From Leptasterias polaris (lineage: Eukaryota > Echinodermata > Asteroidea > Forcipulatida > Asteriidae): 64,000 bases of DNA. The translations under genes and the position numbers were made by a program. This document shows positions 22,388 to 35,377 of this stretch, in pieces (position 1 is the first letter of the stretch; every line of letters begins with the position of its first letter). The notes beneath the pieces were generated by a model. The model ran no database searches and was not told where the DNA came from. It saw only the letters and a list, made by a program, of their open reading frames with translations. The stretch lies in contig JAZGTN010000037.1 in NCBI GenBank assembly GCA_037783415.1, positions 5,752,501 to 5,816,500 of the forward strand, written 5' to 3'.

Positions 22388-23282
22388 ACCCCTCTCAGTG
22401 TTCCGAACTTTCATTTATAACTTCGTATTCGTTATAATAGTGATACTCTGCACATTGTTACACCATGGAGGTAAAAATGGTTACACCGTCTTGCCAAGAT
22501 TGACAGCTCCAAACTATGCCCTCACATGCATCTTACACAAAGTTGTTGTTCGTTGCAATGATGCTGTTGCTGTCTGTTGCTGTTACTTTTTGCTGCTGCT
22601 GTTGTTGTTTGTTGTTGTTGTTGTTGTTGGTGTATTTCCTTCCTCCATGGTTAAAAAAATATACATATTTTAAAGCTGTTGTTTTAAAAGTTTATTTATA
22701 TGTTGTAGTCCCGGAATAATCTGTTTACCTGGCCCATTTTCCGAAACCACGAATCTGCATTGTGCTTTAGACCACAACACACACTGTTGAATGAAGTATG
22801 ATAGGTTTTGGTGAAGGGAATTAATTTCAACTGTTGCATGAACCATGGAGGTAGAATCCTACCTCTCCCCGTATAAACCATAGAGAAAGAAAAGAGACTC
22901 GGTGACGCCACATCACTTTGGGCCGCCCTACCTATTAGCGGACGGCCCAAAGTGCTAGCTGTCGCCCGGGCGCAATTTTTTTCCCTAGCGCGGTAAAGGC
23001 CAATATTTGCATACGTGCCCCGCGACTGCTGCATTACTTGCAATTACAACAAAAGGACTTGGTTAAGTTTAAGAACAGTTGTCTTTTCCCAAAATATAAT
23101 TGAAATGTTCCTTTTAATTAAATATAAAGACGCCATTTGTTTAAATTATCATTCATTTGAATGTTAATGGAAAAATGTATTAATAAAAGTTTGTATAATA
23201 TATTTTCCTGAAAACATGACTATTTTTTTATGGAGACTTCTTTTTAATATTATTGAACGAGGATGTAAATTAAGTTTCCAAC
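22388..23282. other. 5' flank of SLC35A2
   Basis: Presumed promoter/5'UTR region. Contains a GTT/GCT-rich tract (22560-22630), the hairpin at 22914 and a GC-rich patch to about 22990. No TATA box chosen. Confidence 0.4.
22914..22954. other. Perfect 12-bp hairpin upstream of SLC35A2
   Basis: CACTTTGGGCCG and its exact inverse CGGCCCAAAGTG with a 17-nt loop, 329 nt before the SLC35A2 start codon, in a locally GC-rich stretch. It could be promoter-proximal structure or the remnant of an inverted-repeat element. Confidence 0.6.
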
Positions 23283-23373
23283 ATGGCAGAGCCGAGGGAA
23301 AAAGTACGGGATTTTGTCGTGAATGTAAAAGACCGTGGAGCTGGAAGCAATCAACCGCCTGTTAATGGAAACG
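23283..23373 (+). CDS. SLC35A2: SLC35A2 coding exon 1 (cytosolic N-terminus)
   Basis: 91 nt encoding MAEPREK through GNG, ending in phase 1 at the donor GTATGG. Assigned because its position, phase and hydrophilic short N-terminus match what exon 2 needs. This end of the protein is not conserved in sequence, so the call rests on phase and context. Confidence 0.8.
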
Positions 23374-26300
23374 GTATGGATATAATAATTAGTAAATGCA
23401 TTTTAGAAGAATTTTCTTTGATAAGCACAAACTTTACAAAGATAAAACTACGATCATGTCCGTTTTGTTTACATTTAATTCAAGCACAAGTTACACGTCA
23501 CTTGGGTAGTCTTTAGTCTTTATAACGTGTAGCTCATGTCACTCACTTGGATCCCCTTGCTTGTTCGTGAACTTGATTCTTTTTTTTAATACAATTTAAT
23601 TTTAATTTTCCAATCCCAGTTTCCCATTGCATAGAAAAATATACCGATGTATGCATTTGAAGCATGTCTTTACTTTAGGGGTTAGGGACCATTGCCTACC
23701 ATACATTGATACAACGAACAAGCTCTGCTTCTTAATCTTATTCTTAGACTATAACTTGTATATAACTTATAATAAGTATAGAATAGATTGAGTAAGAATA
23801 AGATGAATCCCTCTGAGTCTGACTAGTGACTGTACACTATATTTAATGTCTGAATATATATGAATGATTATTTCCTTCCTACATGATTCTATTTGTTTAA
23901 AGTATAGTTCTTGAAGTATGTACCCTAAGAAGGCTGACTGTAATGTTGTATTCTTTTTATTAATCTTTTTTAGTGAAAGTCTTTTTTGTTTTGATACTGT
24001 GACTGAATAAACCTTGTTGTTGAACCTTAAAGACAACATTGGTAAGAATGAAAATAAAAATGTTCACAGATTTGCACATAACTTACATGGTATAAAGATG
24101 GTCATGGTGGAAAACTTCCCTTGAAATAGTTTTGCTTGAAATGCCATAGTTTTTAGGAAATGAGTAAAATAATACTAATAGTCTTTATCCTGCAGGATAA
24201 ATTCCGATGTTTGAAAAGAAGTTAAAACACATAAGGGGGTTTTTCACTGTTTTCTCATGACTCCGAAGACTGATTTAGCTTAAACTTTCACAGGTTTGTT
24301 ATTTCATGTAATAATAATAATAATAATTAAAGATTTGTATAGCGCACATATCTGCCTATAATGGCACCCAAGGCGCACAAAGATACACTAGAAACAGTAA
24401 TTAAATGAAATAATGACAAGTATGGACATGACAGTTAATCGTTTGATTCCTTCATGAGGTAGGTCTTCAGATTCTTGTGGAACAGTTCAATTGTTTTGCT
24501 AGATTTGATGTATGAAGGGAGTGCATTCCACAAACGCGGGGCTGCTACAGAGAAAGATCTGTCACCCCAAGACCGCCTCGTTCGAGTTTCCTGGAACTGT
24601 TGGACATTTTCTGAACGCAGACCAAGTCTAGAAGATCTCTTCTCCACCAGTAGATTCGACAAGTACACTGGTGTCTGGTTGGTTCTGATTTTAAAAACCA
24701 GGGAAAGTACCTTGTACTTGAGTCTTTGCCTCACAGGCAGCCAGTGTAGATCCTCGAGAACGGGAGTGATATGATCAGATAACTTTGATCGGGTGACAAG
24801 CCGAGCTGCAGAATTTTGGACCTTCTGCAGACGTTTGATGGGAGTGTCGGGCAGACCATTCAGGGTACTATTGTACATGTCCAATCGTGATGTGACGAGT
24901 GCATGGACTGCCTGTTGCGTGGCATGAGGAGTCAGGTAATCCCGGATCCGACGAATGTTCCTAATGTGATAAAATGCTGATCGGATGCAACTAGAGATTT
25001 GGGGTTCCATTGACATGTTGGAATCCAGTGTCAGACCGAGTGAGCGTACTTTGGCAGCCGGACTAACATGTATATGTTGGGTCACATCAAGTTTGGATAT
25101 GGGTCTTTGGCAATTACCAATGTTGTACTACACCCTTTAAACCAAGTTAATTTTATAAAAATCTGCATTTTTTGTCAGACTGCCTGCCCCTTATTAGACC
25201 AAGTAAGCACTGACTGGGGCGCTGTAGTGTAAGCCTTTGTTTCTAAATTTTTGACATCTGCAGTCACAGTATACTGGGTCTAGGTCTATGATTGTAAATG
25301 ATTAATTATTGTGAAATCTTACTGACTGTAGTTCATACTGGAACAATTTTTTTCTGTGACATATTTCCCTTTTAAATAAAGTACTTTTAGTTTTAGATTA
25401 AAATTATATAAATGATGGTGCTGTCCGATTCAGTGACACTTAAACTCTGTTGACTTGAGATTAGCATCAAATTGTTAAGTTGTTTTTACATGTTTTATGG
25501 GTGGGGTCTGCGTACTCCTAAATTAGAACTATGATGTTTCGATTCGCTGGAATTGTGATTTTGAAACATTCAAAATATAGTGGATATTTTAATAAGTTCT
25601 GTGGTTGATCCATTCAGTGTTAGAGACTACGCAGAGTGCGCTTTCAAAAGATGCATCGAGACATAGAGCAACTGGCCCCCTCTCATCCTTTTTCGATCTT
25701 GTGGGAATCTATTCTAACTGTATGCAGCTTAGGGTGACCATATATAAAAACATGATTCATTTGAAATGTATTGCGCCAAAATACCTTTCATTTTTACACG
25801 CGCGTACTATAGCGTAAGACAAGCACATCTACTGTACAAGCGATCAAAAGTTTTTAACAAGCATGTACACAGAGCAGTCACTTTTGGTAAGCCAATCAGC
25901 GTTAGCAGAGCTAGCAGGCGATACGGAGCACTGCCCATGGTAGTGAGTGAGGCTGGAGTCTGAGTATTGTGTTTGTATTTTTGTCAGGTTGACAGGGGTA
26001 GTTGTTGACAAACATAAAGAGGACCAGAAGAACCAGTTGACAAATGAGTCAAAAATAGTTGGAGTGTAACTAAATTGGATAGCGCCATCATTTATCTACC
26101 AAATCAACCAAACAATATCATAATGTTTTTTGTTTGGTGATCACATTTATGATAGTTTGATCATGTTTGCTTGCCTGACTGTCACCCCTATACCTATCTA
26201 TACAGGGGATCAAATACAATTTTGTAACCGGCACTGAATTTTAAGGAAGTTTCTAAACGTACTTAGGGTTCCTCAATGTAGTCTTAACAATTTAAAATTT

Positions 26301-29300
26301 TACAATCTTTCCCATTTTATAGCATATTCTTTTAGCCTTCATTTCATATCAGTAATTTAAATAGGGCTTATCTTTATGAACTGCACGACGATTACAAAAT
26401 TCTAATGACTATTTAATCTCTGATTAAAATCTACAAACCTACATGTACCAAAAAACTGTATGAATGTACAAAATCATGTACATGTATATTACATACTAAA
26501 TCCTTTTTGTTTTACTTTCTATTGTTCTTCCTATCAATATCATGCATCAGTGATTTGAATAACTACTTTATGAAGTTCACAATGATAATATGAAATTCGA
26601 ATGACTAATTAATCTCTGATTAAAATCTACAAATTAATTACCACTTTTAATTGAATGTGCAAAATTATGTATGTTACATACTAAACTTTTCTTATTGTAG
26701 TTTCAAACGCTGGCGCTCAAAATTTCTTGGAACCTCAATTTAATAACAATCTATTAATATAGTCAACAATCAACAATGCTTACATCTGAATTCTTAGGAA
26801 TTTTCCTCTACCCTTAATCTTTATTTTGGGGTAATAGTATGCCCTCCACACCTACCCTTGTTCTTCCTAAACTTTACACATTGGGAAAACTTCATGGCAG
26901 GCCTATGTGAGGTTTGTGCTCCCCCAGGCTTAAAAGGAATGATAGGCGCACTCACTTTTAGGCCTATTCATACTCTAAAACATTTCAATAGGCCTACAAT
27001 ACAATATATCATTCAAAAGGGCCTACATAACTTCTCAGAGTTCACCAAAAATTGTGTTATCGAACAAATTGTACTCAACAACATTGTATCTAGGCCTACA
27101 TGACTAAGTAGTTTCAAGGCAAAGACCTTTGTTGCAGACCAATAATTTGAAGAGCAAAACATAAAACTAACAATAAGTGGAAGAACTGAAGAACTCCAGA
27201 ATTCATAAAACTTTTAATTAATTATTAAGAGTAAATTATAAAAGTTGAAAATTATGTTTTTAAAAACAAAGGTGAATTAAACGAGTAAAACAATAAAAGG
27301 CAGTACAAATTGAGTTTTGCTTGATGGGAATGCAGGAATTTACGCATTTTATACTTGTTGCTTCTCGCTTTTAATACAGTTAGCATGCCATACATGTACA
27401 GTATGATTTCTAATTTTATGTCGCACATCCATTATTTTGCTCTGTTAGTTAAAGTTAATTGATGCTTACAATTTCAATGATTTTATAAAGAAATGAAACT
27501 AATTGAGTACTCATGTAAGCAATTAAGCATCTGGACAGCATCTGGTCAAACGTAAAGCATTGTGTATGTACAGTGTATGCCTATTGTGTGATGTAATGTA
27601 TCATGCAGAAAAGCAATGAATACACAAAATCATGATAGCCTCAAGTTTCGACCCTAGCAGAGTCTTTCCCATGCAGAAAAGAAACACATCTGGGTCAAAA
27701 AGTGTTCTACCAAGTTTTCCTTTCTCAATTAAATGAAAAATAAATATATTCTGTGACTGGCTATGCTATTTAAATAAAGAAAAGAGGCCAATATAACATA
27801 ATACACAATCTATTCACATTTAAGCATAAAAAAACACGTGCTGCCTACACAATGTGTGTCCACTGTTCAAATGAAGTGTAATAGACACTGTAAACAATTC
27901 CTTCTTTCATTTCAGCCTCAGATGGTATTTAATTTAGAAATACAACTGGTGGGATGCCAACATTCAAACAGCTTCAATTTTTGCAAACTTTGTAACATGG
28001 GATGGTTAGAATTTGACGATACTAATTGTAATACCAACTTGTTAAATGCTTCAAAAAATGTGTCTTGTCTATGAGGGGTGGGGATGGGTAGGGTACATTG
28101 TAATATGTACATGTACAGTGGAAGGGGTAATCTTTTTGTTGGGTGCAATGCCCTTGCTCCGTGGGGTGTTAACCATTTGTTGGGTGTAGTACCCTTACCT
28201 TGTTCCATGGACTTTGGAGGGTTCACTATGGTCAGACGGTTGGGTACAGAGGATTGGTTGAGAGGGTTGGGTACTGTGACAGATACAGCTTGTTGGATGG
28301 GTACAATTGCATAGACGGTCTACATGTACACCATGGTATTGGTAACATGTGTTCTTCATTAGCATTAACTTTTATCTTGCTTGTAGATTTGTTAAAAAGC
28401 CAAGGGCAAGACCTGTCTTGTCAAGGACAAAGTAAACTGGTACAGAACTGTGGAACGGGTAGTGGTAGTCTTGGTTCCAAGACCCTCCAGTGATGTAGTC
28501 ACGAAAACCTAACCGCTATCTAAACCGCTATCCACTAGAGGGCGCTATCACACCACGAACCGCTATCACAGGAGGCTGTGATAGCGGTTCGTGGTGTGAT
28601 ATGATAGCGGTTACGGAATGATAGCGCCCTCTAGTGGCGAGTAGTTATTGGGGTGATAGCGGTTTAGATAGCGGTTAGGTTTTCGTGACTACATCACTGG
28701 AGGGTCTTGGAACCAAGACTAGGGTAGTGGCTGCAGATTGCTGCATTATTAACTTGCAATCTAGTAGGTCTTTCTAGAACTTGTTCAAATTTTTCTTGAA
28801 ATGGTTCATAGACAAAGATGAATGTCTGAAACAGTTGTTCATTTGGCAAGTTGTTCCAACGGTCAACAACCCAATTAGGAGAAACTTGAGACCCAACTTG
28901 AGATCTGTGGAAGGATTTATTGACAAATTAAAGTTAACTTTCTCAACATGGTTGATGATTTTCCCGAATCATTCATATTTGATCTTAAACAGGGATATTC
29001 ATTTGAGTGTAGGTAAACTCAGTGATAGCAACCTTTCTCTGACCATGGAGGTCTAATTCTACCTCCATGCTCTGACATACATGTAGGACTAGGATCCACC
29101 AAACATCTGTGAGAAGGTCAAAATGCATGAGAGAGGAAGTGGGCCCTGAACTATGACAGGCAGATAAGAAGACTACTCAGTCAACACTTAAAATAAACAA
29201 GTGCACTGTGCATACATATGTACATGTATGTCTCTGGTTCTGAGCTGTATGGGCTGCTACATGTAGTAGTAAGTCTTCACAGGTTGTTGGTTGTTTCTGC

Positions 29301-32300
29301 TACTGATCATGTTCAGCATTACAACATATGCAATATGTGTGTGTATGGGCTGTTAGTTTCTTTCTCTATGGTCAGTCGTCACAGGTGGTTCGTTGGTTTC
29401 CTCTCTAGTCGCTGTGTCCAATACTGCAACATATTGTGCATTGTAAGCTTCTGAAGTTCTACTTCTAGACTTCTATATTACTCATCTGGCCACCACGTGT
29501 ACCAACTGTTCAGGCTGTTCCTGGATCTGGAGACGACTTTTTGCCATCATGCTGTCACATTTGGAAAAATCCATCGGTAACATTTATATATGTGCATGTT
29601 CTTATTAGATACATGTAGGTAATTCACAAGGGCAAGTGGATTCAAAAAAATATACAGCAGTTTTTGAGTTCCATATGCATTGAATTTATACAAACATTGG
29701 ATTCATATGAGTGCACTGTCGTGTATACATGTGAAATCTGGACTGGTCAATGGAAAAGCCAGATTTCGCTGAGACACTCGTTTTAATGAAAGAGCCACAG
29801 ACGGAACCTGGACTTCTGGCAGGCAAAACTTGTACACAGCTTACAATCTTATGGAAATTGCGTCATATGATTTTGGTACAGAGGGCACATGCTCAAACAA
29901 CCATGGAACAATAATTTATTGCTCCATGATACAACTGTCCTTTCTCTAAATGCACAAACCATGGAGGTAGAATTACCTCAGGCTGTTAGTTTTACTCTTC
30001 TAGATTTTATAGCATGGTTTACAGCAAATTGTGAAATTTCTCAAATGGCAGTGTGGCAGGCATCTTGCCTGCCAGGTCAATGTACTTTTTAATGAAAGTG
30101 ACATGGTTTGGTCTCTTAGAAATCGAGGCCTGGTGATTCATTCCAAAGTTTCCTTTGTGTCATTTCCTGAAGAAGCCAACGCAAAGTGTTTTATACATCA
30201 CTATGCCTATGATAGCACATTTGTTTTTCAGGGTATTAGGTTTGGAATGGAACCTGTGATCTTTGGAATACTAAACATTATATTAGAACACAAAAACCAA
30301 CTGTAACAGAATAAATTTCTGTTTTCAGATCTTGTACAATGTTCAGTATTCATGTACATGTACATGTACGTATGTACATGTACATACACTAGTATGTTTT
30401 CATGAAGGGCAATAATTCCACTAATGAAATGGTGATTAACCTGGGATAAGTTCGCTGAATGTCGCAATTGTTGCAAATGCCTTTTGTGCCCGATGCATTC
30501 CCCTGTGAAAAGGTGCTTATACATGTAAGTGGATGTAATTTTGCAAATGTTGCACTGTTTGCTTGAGTCGAATGTACCCTGCAGTTAAACAGCACCTTGT
30601 AGACTTATATTTTGACAATGGTGCCGCATACCTTGTACCTTGTAGAAAAAATAATTGGCACTTTGAGACACCCTTGGGTGTGGTAAAGTGCTAGGTATAA
30701 GAACTGTCATTTTGATTTCTAATAAGGCTTAGACTTTTCTTTTGTGTTTTCACTGCTGTTTTTTTGTATGTAGCTCAAACACAGGCGGGCTTCAATGGAA
30801 AAAAACCCACAAAAACAAAAACACAATAATTGTATCATTTACATGTAACAAATTGCTATCAAATATTTTATCACTGATTTTAAATCAGTAGCACTGCCAA
30901 AAATAAAAAGTACACTTTGTTCTTTCATGAGAAAAGGTTTAAGTGTTTTATACCACTTCACTTCAGGATTAAAACAATTTTCCTGAGCCTACCCTTGGAA
31001 CTAATTTTCCGAAAACACGGAGCAAAAATTTATTTCAAGAATATCCTTATCACAATTAAACTAGCCATGACTGAACCAAGTAAAACCAACAAGAGTTTTC
31101 ATAAAATGAACCTGCTTGTTAAGCAAAATGGTGTCCCAATATGGAGATATTGAAAACCCATCATACATGTAGAGTGGTTAATGAAAATGAACGAAGTCAA
31201 CAAATTTTTAGTATCGGTAAGTTGGATGTAAAAATAACGAATGCCTTTCTGTGTGTTAAAACAGGTTCTGCATCCCATCTGAACCTGAAGTATTTCAGCC
31301 TGGTGTGCCTCGTCCTTCAGAATGCCGCGCTCATCCTCACCATGCGCTACACGCGCAATCTCCCTGGCAACATGTACTTCTCCACAGCTGCAGTGGTTGT
31401 CACCGAGTGTGTGAAGCTCGTCACGTGCCTGGTCATTCTGCTGTATCAGAGCCATGGCAATGTGTTCGAGATGGGCAGAGTCCTGTGGAGAAACATCGTC
31501 CTCCAGCCTTGGGATACGCTGAAGGTATCTGTGCCTGCATTCATCTACACCATACAGAATAACTTGCTGTTTGTTGCTGTCTCCAACCTAAGCGCTGCAA
31601 CATTTCAGGTATGAACCCCTTGGGCTTGGGGTAACAGTCTAGGTTTGGTGCGGTTTTGCACTGAAGGCCTTTACACACTATGAAAAATCCGTTATGGACA
31701 CAGGTCCAACCCGTGTACATGTACATGTAAGTTTAACTGTCCTTTTCAACCTCTAACTTTTCAATCTGGCGTTGACCCGTGTAGGGCGTTCCATTCAGAT
31801 CGAAACCAACCTTGCTCGGGAGGTGGGTTAAGGGGTTTTGACCTGTGTAGGGAATTACATGTGTAGCAGAAAAGCTGTTTTCGTGTCAGTGTGAAAGCAG
31901 AGCGGCTTTTAATTGTATTGAAATTTTATGAAGTCAACACGGGTTAAAACCATGTAGCTTTCAGAAGTGATCGGAGCTCGGTAGTGTGAAAAGGCCTTAA
32001 AGATGTTTCAATGGAGAAGACTTCTTAATGTTAATTAGGGTTGTTTACAGGTACATGTATGTTACATTTAAAAAATGTTATTCATCTCTCATTGAATTTG
32101 CTGGTGCATATAGATTGAAAAACTTTCATGTTTTTGAGTTGTTTCAATTTATTGTTAATTTTCTTCAAACTATTATGAAACCAAATTTTGCCATAGCATG
32201 AATTCTCAAAGCAGAACTTGAAGAATTGACCATTGAGTTTGTTTTTCAGTCTTTAACATGTTTAATGGCAGCTTCACAATACTCAGGCAACTCTTGTATG

Positions 32301-33374
32301 CATGTACACTACATAAAATGAATTCATGTGTCAGGTTGGACTACAGTATATTGGTTTCTATCTCAGCCTTTCACTTCTTCGGACCACGGTTTGAATCCCA
32401 TCTCAGACCGGAGCCGTGTGTCATATGTAGGTTGGGTTTCGAGTTCCTACCTGATCACAAGGGTTTTCCGCTAGTTGGTTTTTTCCCCACACATTCTAGA
32501 AATGACATTGTTTTTGGCAACTTCTCATCAATCATTACAGGAATCTTCAGAATCTTGCACTGTTATCTACGGGTAATAGTGCAAGGCACTTCTGAGGGTT
32601 CCTTGGTTTCATCACCAGAAAGATATGATATTGATAATAGTAGATGTATGTAACTGATTTCCCCTTCTTTATTAATAATTTGTTATGCCATTTGCATGGT
32701 TTCAGGTGACATACCAGCTGAAGATCCTCACAACAGCCCTCTTCACTGTCGTCATGCTGCGCAGGAGTCTCGCTTCCTTCCAGTGGGTGGCCCTCCTCCT
32801 CCTGTTTGTGGGTGTGGCCATCGTGCAAATCCAACCCACAGATCCTTCCAAAAGGGCCGTCGAAGTGACCCACACAAAACAGAATCCCATGCACGGCCTG
32901 ATTGCTGTCATCATAGCATGCAGCTTCTCCGGTTTCGCTGGCGTCTACTTTGAAAAAATCCTGAAAGGATCCAAGACATCGATATGGGTTCGTAACATTC
33001 AACTGGGGATGTTTGGTTCGGTCATCGGCTTGATAACCATGGGTCTGAAAGATGGAAAGGATATTGCAGACAAGGGAATGTTCTTTGGTTTTACGCCGTT
33101 CGTCATGGGAGTGATAAGTCTCCAAGCGTTCGGCGGCCTCCTGGTCGCAGTAGTGGTCAAGTACGCCGACAACATTCTCAAAGGGTTCGCCACGTCATTT
33201 AGCATTATCATTTCCACGATAGCGGCGGTGTACATTTTCCACTTCAAAATCAACATCCAATTCTGTATCGGTGCTGTCTTAGTCATATTGGCCATCTTCA
33301 TATACGGACGACCGAAAGCAAAAGAAAAAACGGTCAATGCTGACCAGCCCCTCAACGGGGTGACCTCAAAGTAG
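23283..33374 (+). CDS. SLC35A2: SLC35A2-type UDP-galactose transporter (whole gene, 3 coding exons)
   Basis: Nucleotide-sugar antiporter of the Golgi membrane that brings UDP-galactose into the lumen in exchange for UMP (family knowledge). Joining 23283-23373, 31265-31608 and 32706-33374 gives 1104 nt, 367 aa, with matching phases at both junctions. Seen: a 30-aa cytosolic N-terminus, then about ten hydrophobic segments. Conserved blocks include IYTIQNNLLFVAVSNL, ATFQVTYQLKILTTALF, FAGVYFEKILKGS, QAFGGLLVAVVVKYADN and ILKGFATS. The RNLPGN, SAATFQV and LLLLFVGVAIVQ variants are closer to SLC35A2 than to SLC35A3 or A1, so A2 is preferred; SLC35A3 is the main alternative. The ATG sits in a good context (AACATGG). 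The C-terminus ends PLNGVTSK with no dilysine ER signal. Intron 1 is 7.9 kb and full of repeats. Confidence 0.93.
24310..25085 (-). mobile_element. Non-LTR retrotransposon (L2/CR1-like) 5'-truncated copy
   Basis: 216 codons of open frame with the typical C-terminal signatures SRLDMYNSTLNGLPD, RLQKVQNSAARLV, LHWLPVRQRLKYKVL and [21 protein letters not shown] 3' UTR and an AAT-repeat tail follow (24310-24330). It lacks the catalytic RT core. It sits in SLC35A2 intron 1 and appears to interrupt a MITE whose ends are near 24027 and 25135. Confidence 0.9.
26340..26705 (+). repeat. Diverged two-copy duplication, period about 196 bp
   Basis: Both units contain TTTATGAA.TGCAC/TTCAC, AATGACTA.TTAATCTCTG and TTAAAATCTACAAA; the shared core is at 26415 and 26611. 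In SLC35A2 intron 1. Confidence 0.7.
28467..28720. mobile_element. 254-bp fold-back element with 66-bp perfect terminal repeats
   Basis: Positions 28467-28532 and 28655-28720 are exact inverse copies by eye, starting AGTCTTGGTTCCAAGACC. The centre is a second hairpin built from AACCGCTATC and GATAGCGGTT words and CTAGAGGGCGCTATC. In SLC35A2 intron 1. Confidence 0.88.
31265..31608 (+). CDS. SLC35A2: SLC35A2 coding exon 2
   Basis: 344 nt, residues 31-145, from the TTAAAACAG acceptor to the donor CAG|GTATGA. Carries the first membrane segments and the YTIQNNL block. Confidence 0.95.
31664..31998. mobile_element. MITE, about 335 bp, AAGGCCTTTACACACTA ends
   Basis: Left AAGGCCTTTACACACT pairs with right AGTGTGAAAAGGCCTT; inner CCCGTG/CACGGG words also pair. 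In SLC35A2 intron 2. Confidence 0.7.
32706..33374 (+). CDS. SLC35A2: SLC35A2 coding exon 3
   Basis: 669 nt, residues 146-367 and a TAG stop, starting GTGACATACCAG after a TTTCAG acceptor. Contains the KYADN and KGFATS signatures. Overlapping AATAAA motifs lie 2 nt past the stop (33376-33385), too close to be sure they are the real poly(A) signal. Confidence 0.95.
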   Translation: MTYQLKILTTALFTVVMLRRSLASFQWVALLLLFVGVAIVQIQPTDPSKRAVEVTHTKQNPMHGLIAVIIACSFSGFAGVYFEKILKGSKTSIWVRNIQLGMFGSVIGLITMGLKDGKDIADKGMFFGFTPFVMGVISLQAFGGLLVAVVVKYADNILKGFATSFSIIISTIAAVYIFHFKINIQFCIGAVLVILAIFIYGRPKAKEKTVNADQPLNGVTSK

Positions 33375-35377
33375 AAATAAATAAATACTAGATTAGGAGA
33401 TTAGTTATTTGATTTCAAGGCACCCCTATGTTTTGATGGCTGGTTCTTGAAATGTGTGCAAATGTTGTCATTGTTTGAATTATCAGGCATTAGTGACAGT
33501 TTTGGCCTCTAGTTAGTCAAAGGCTAGCCATAGTCAGCTCAGTAGTATGAGTTCTGATAGCTGTTTTCAGCGTCATGTAAGTCAAAGGGGAGTAAGGCAA
33601 TAGACTCCTGTACTGAGGACGTCATGGTTTGTTTACAACATTGCTCAAGTGCTTTATTAACATGGTACATGTACTGCATTTCGGACAATTGAGCAGAGAC
33701 ACAATGGGTTCCCATTCTTCTGCAAATTGGTAAACATTCCCTCTTCTCCAGAAATTGGGGCCAGTTTTCAATAAACACATTGTATGACCAACAAAGGCTC
33801 AATTTAATTTTTGTTGTTATAATATATATATATATTGGGAGGAGGGAGGGGGGGGGGGGGGTGGCGGAGAATCCACAAAACTGCAGGGCTTGCAGCTCAA
33901 AAGTTTTACTAGACCAGAATTATCGTATAAGACCGAGATCAAATGAGAAAAATATTTAAACAAACATTGGAAAAAATATCTACACAACATTTAACTGTTT
34001 TGTTTTGAACAAGCACTATAAGTAAGACACTGCTCTCATATTGGTAAATGTAACTCGATGCTCAGCAGAATTGAAGACTATCAAATTTGAAGTCAACATC
34101 AAGTAAAAACAAAAAAGGTATTACACGGTGAGATATACATGTAATTATTTAATTATAAAAACACAAGACCCCCCGGACTTGTCCAGCCATGAGCTCACTG
34201 GCCTGATGCTTAAAACACTGGTCTTGGGCCAGCAGACTAGTGTTAATTTCTAACCCTGCCAACCTGTGCAAAATATGAAACAAAGTTATCAGATTTTTCA
34301 AACGACTGTTAAAACGTTTTATAGTGCTTTACATTATGCCTGTTACTAATGTGTTGATTTAAAAAATAGGAATTACATGTAGGAAGTTGCCAAAACAGCC
34401 ACTCGAGGAGAGGGATAAAATAGGGGGGGGGGAGGGATAAAAGAAGACGCAATCAAAGCGTAGAAAGATGACCATTGATGTTGTGTTTGATTTGATTTTT
34501 CAAAATGAAAGCTGAATATTATTGTTAGGGGGCAGTTTACTCGCACAGACTAACATAGCTCTCAGGATAGGTGGTTATGCTCTCAACTTAATACTCAATT
34601 TTCAGATTAAAAAAGGTCATAGTTGTTTATTTGTTTTTGTCACTGATACCAGATCTCCACGCATTTGGGGGACATTTTGGGTTGTACGGTATAGTGATAA
34701 TAAAACAAAGTATTTTGCTGCATTCTTTGAAAGGTTCTCCCCGCTCTAATGTATTTATTTGGGGGAAAATTTGGGGGTTTGTACAGTGATGCCGATGATA
34801 AAATAAAGTATTTTGCTGTATTCATTCAAAGGGTTTGCCCTTAAACCTTTTCATTGACTAAACAAGCATCAATAGTTGATCTGAAGGTTTGAGGGTTCGC
34901 GTCTGTAAAATTGCTATTGCTATTATTAACGATACTTGATCTACAATTGTACACACGAATACATGTACACACAATGAAATTAGTCAAACTAACACAGTGA
35001 ACTGACTTAAACTTCGTCATTAGTGCAAAAATATTGTATCTTGAAATAATGTTTTATCTCGCACAAGAGAAGCTTTGTGCAAAAACGTCGTGCCTCACAA
35101 CTTGATGACTTCTAAAGTTACAATGTAGGCATGTGTGAGACGTTTCGGCACTTTCAAACTTGGGTGATACATGTATTATAAATGCTATTTGAGGAGATCA
35201 ATACAACATTTTTGCACTGACATGACAACTGTTTTTTTATTTAAACCGTGATAGACTGGATTTCAAGTCTGATATAGCAATTTTTCACGCAGCTCTGGTA
35301 TTCTTGAATTGTTTTTGTTTGCATTATAGCTGCCAAAAAATTGTGTTTGTCTGTTGGCTCTTGTACAACAACTCCTT
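33375..35377. other. 3' flank of SLC35A2
   Basis: Likely includes the 3'UTR; its end cannot be fixed. Contains a G-rich run at 33838-33862 and the tandem duplication at 34663. Confidence 0.5.
34663..34840 (+). repeat. Two-copy tandem duplication, period about 94 bp
   Basis: Units begin ATTTGGGGG at 34663 and 34757 and share GTATTTTGCTG.ATTC and AAAGG(T/G)T. Confidence 0.75.

Larger units (their letters stand above)
23374..31264 (+). other. SLC35A2 intron 1 (7.9 kb)
   Basis: Donor GTATGG, acceptor TTAAAACAG. Besides the elements listed separately, it has CATGGAGGT..ACCTCCATG palindromes at 29042-29069 and ACATGT tracts. A MITE at about 24027-25136 is interrupted by the L2-like copy. Confidence 0.75.

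Noticed and set aside
32547..33125. 192-codon minus-strand ORF opposite SLC35A2 exon 3
   Set aside because: Shadow of the strongly conserved plus-strand exon.
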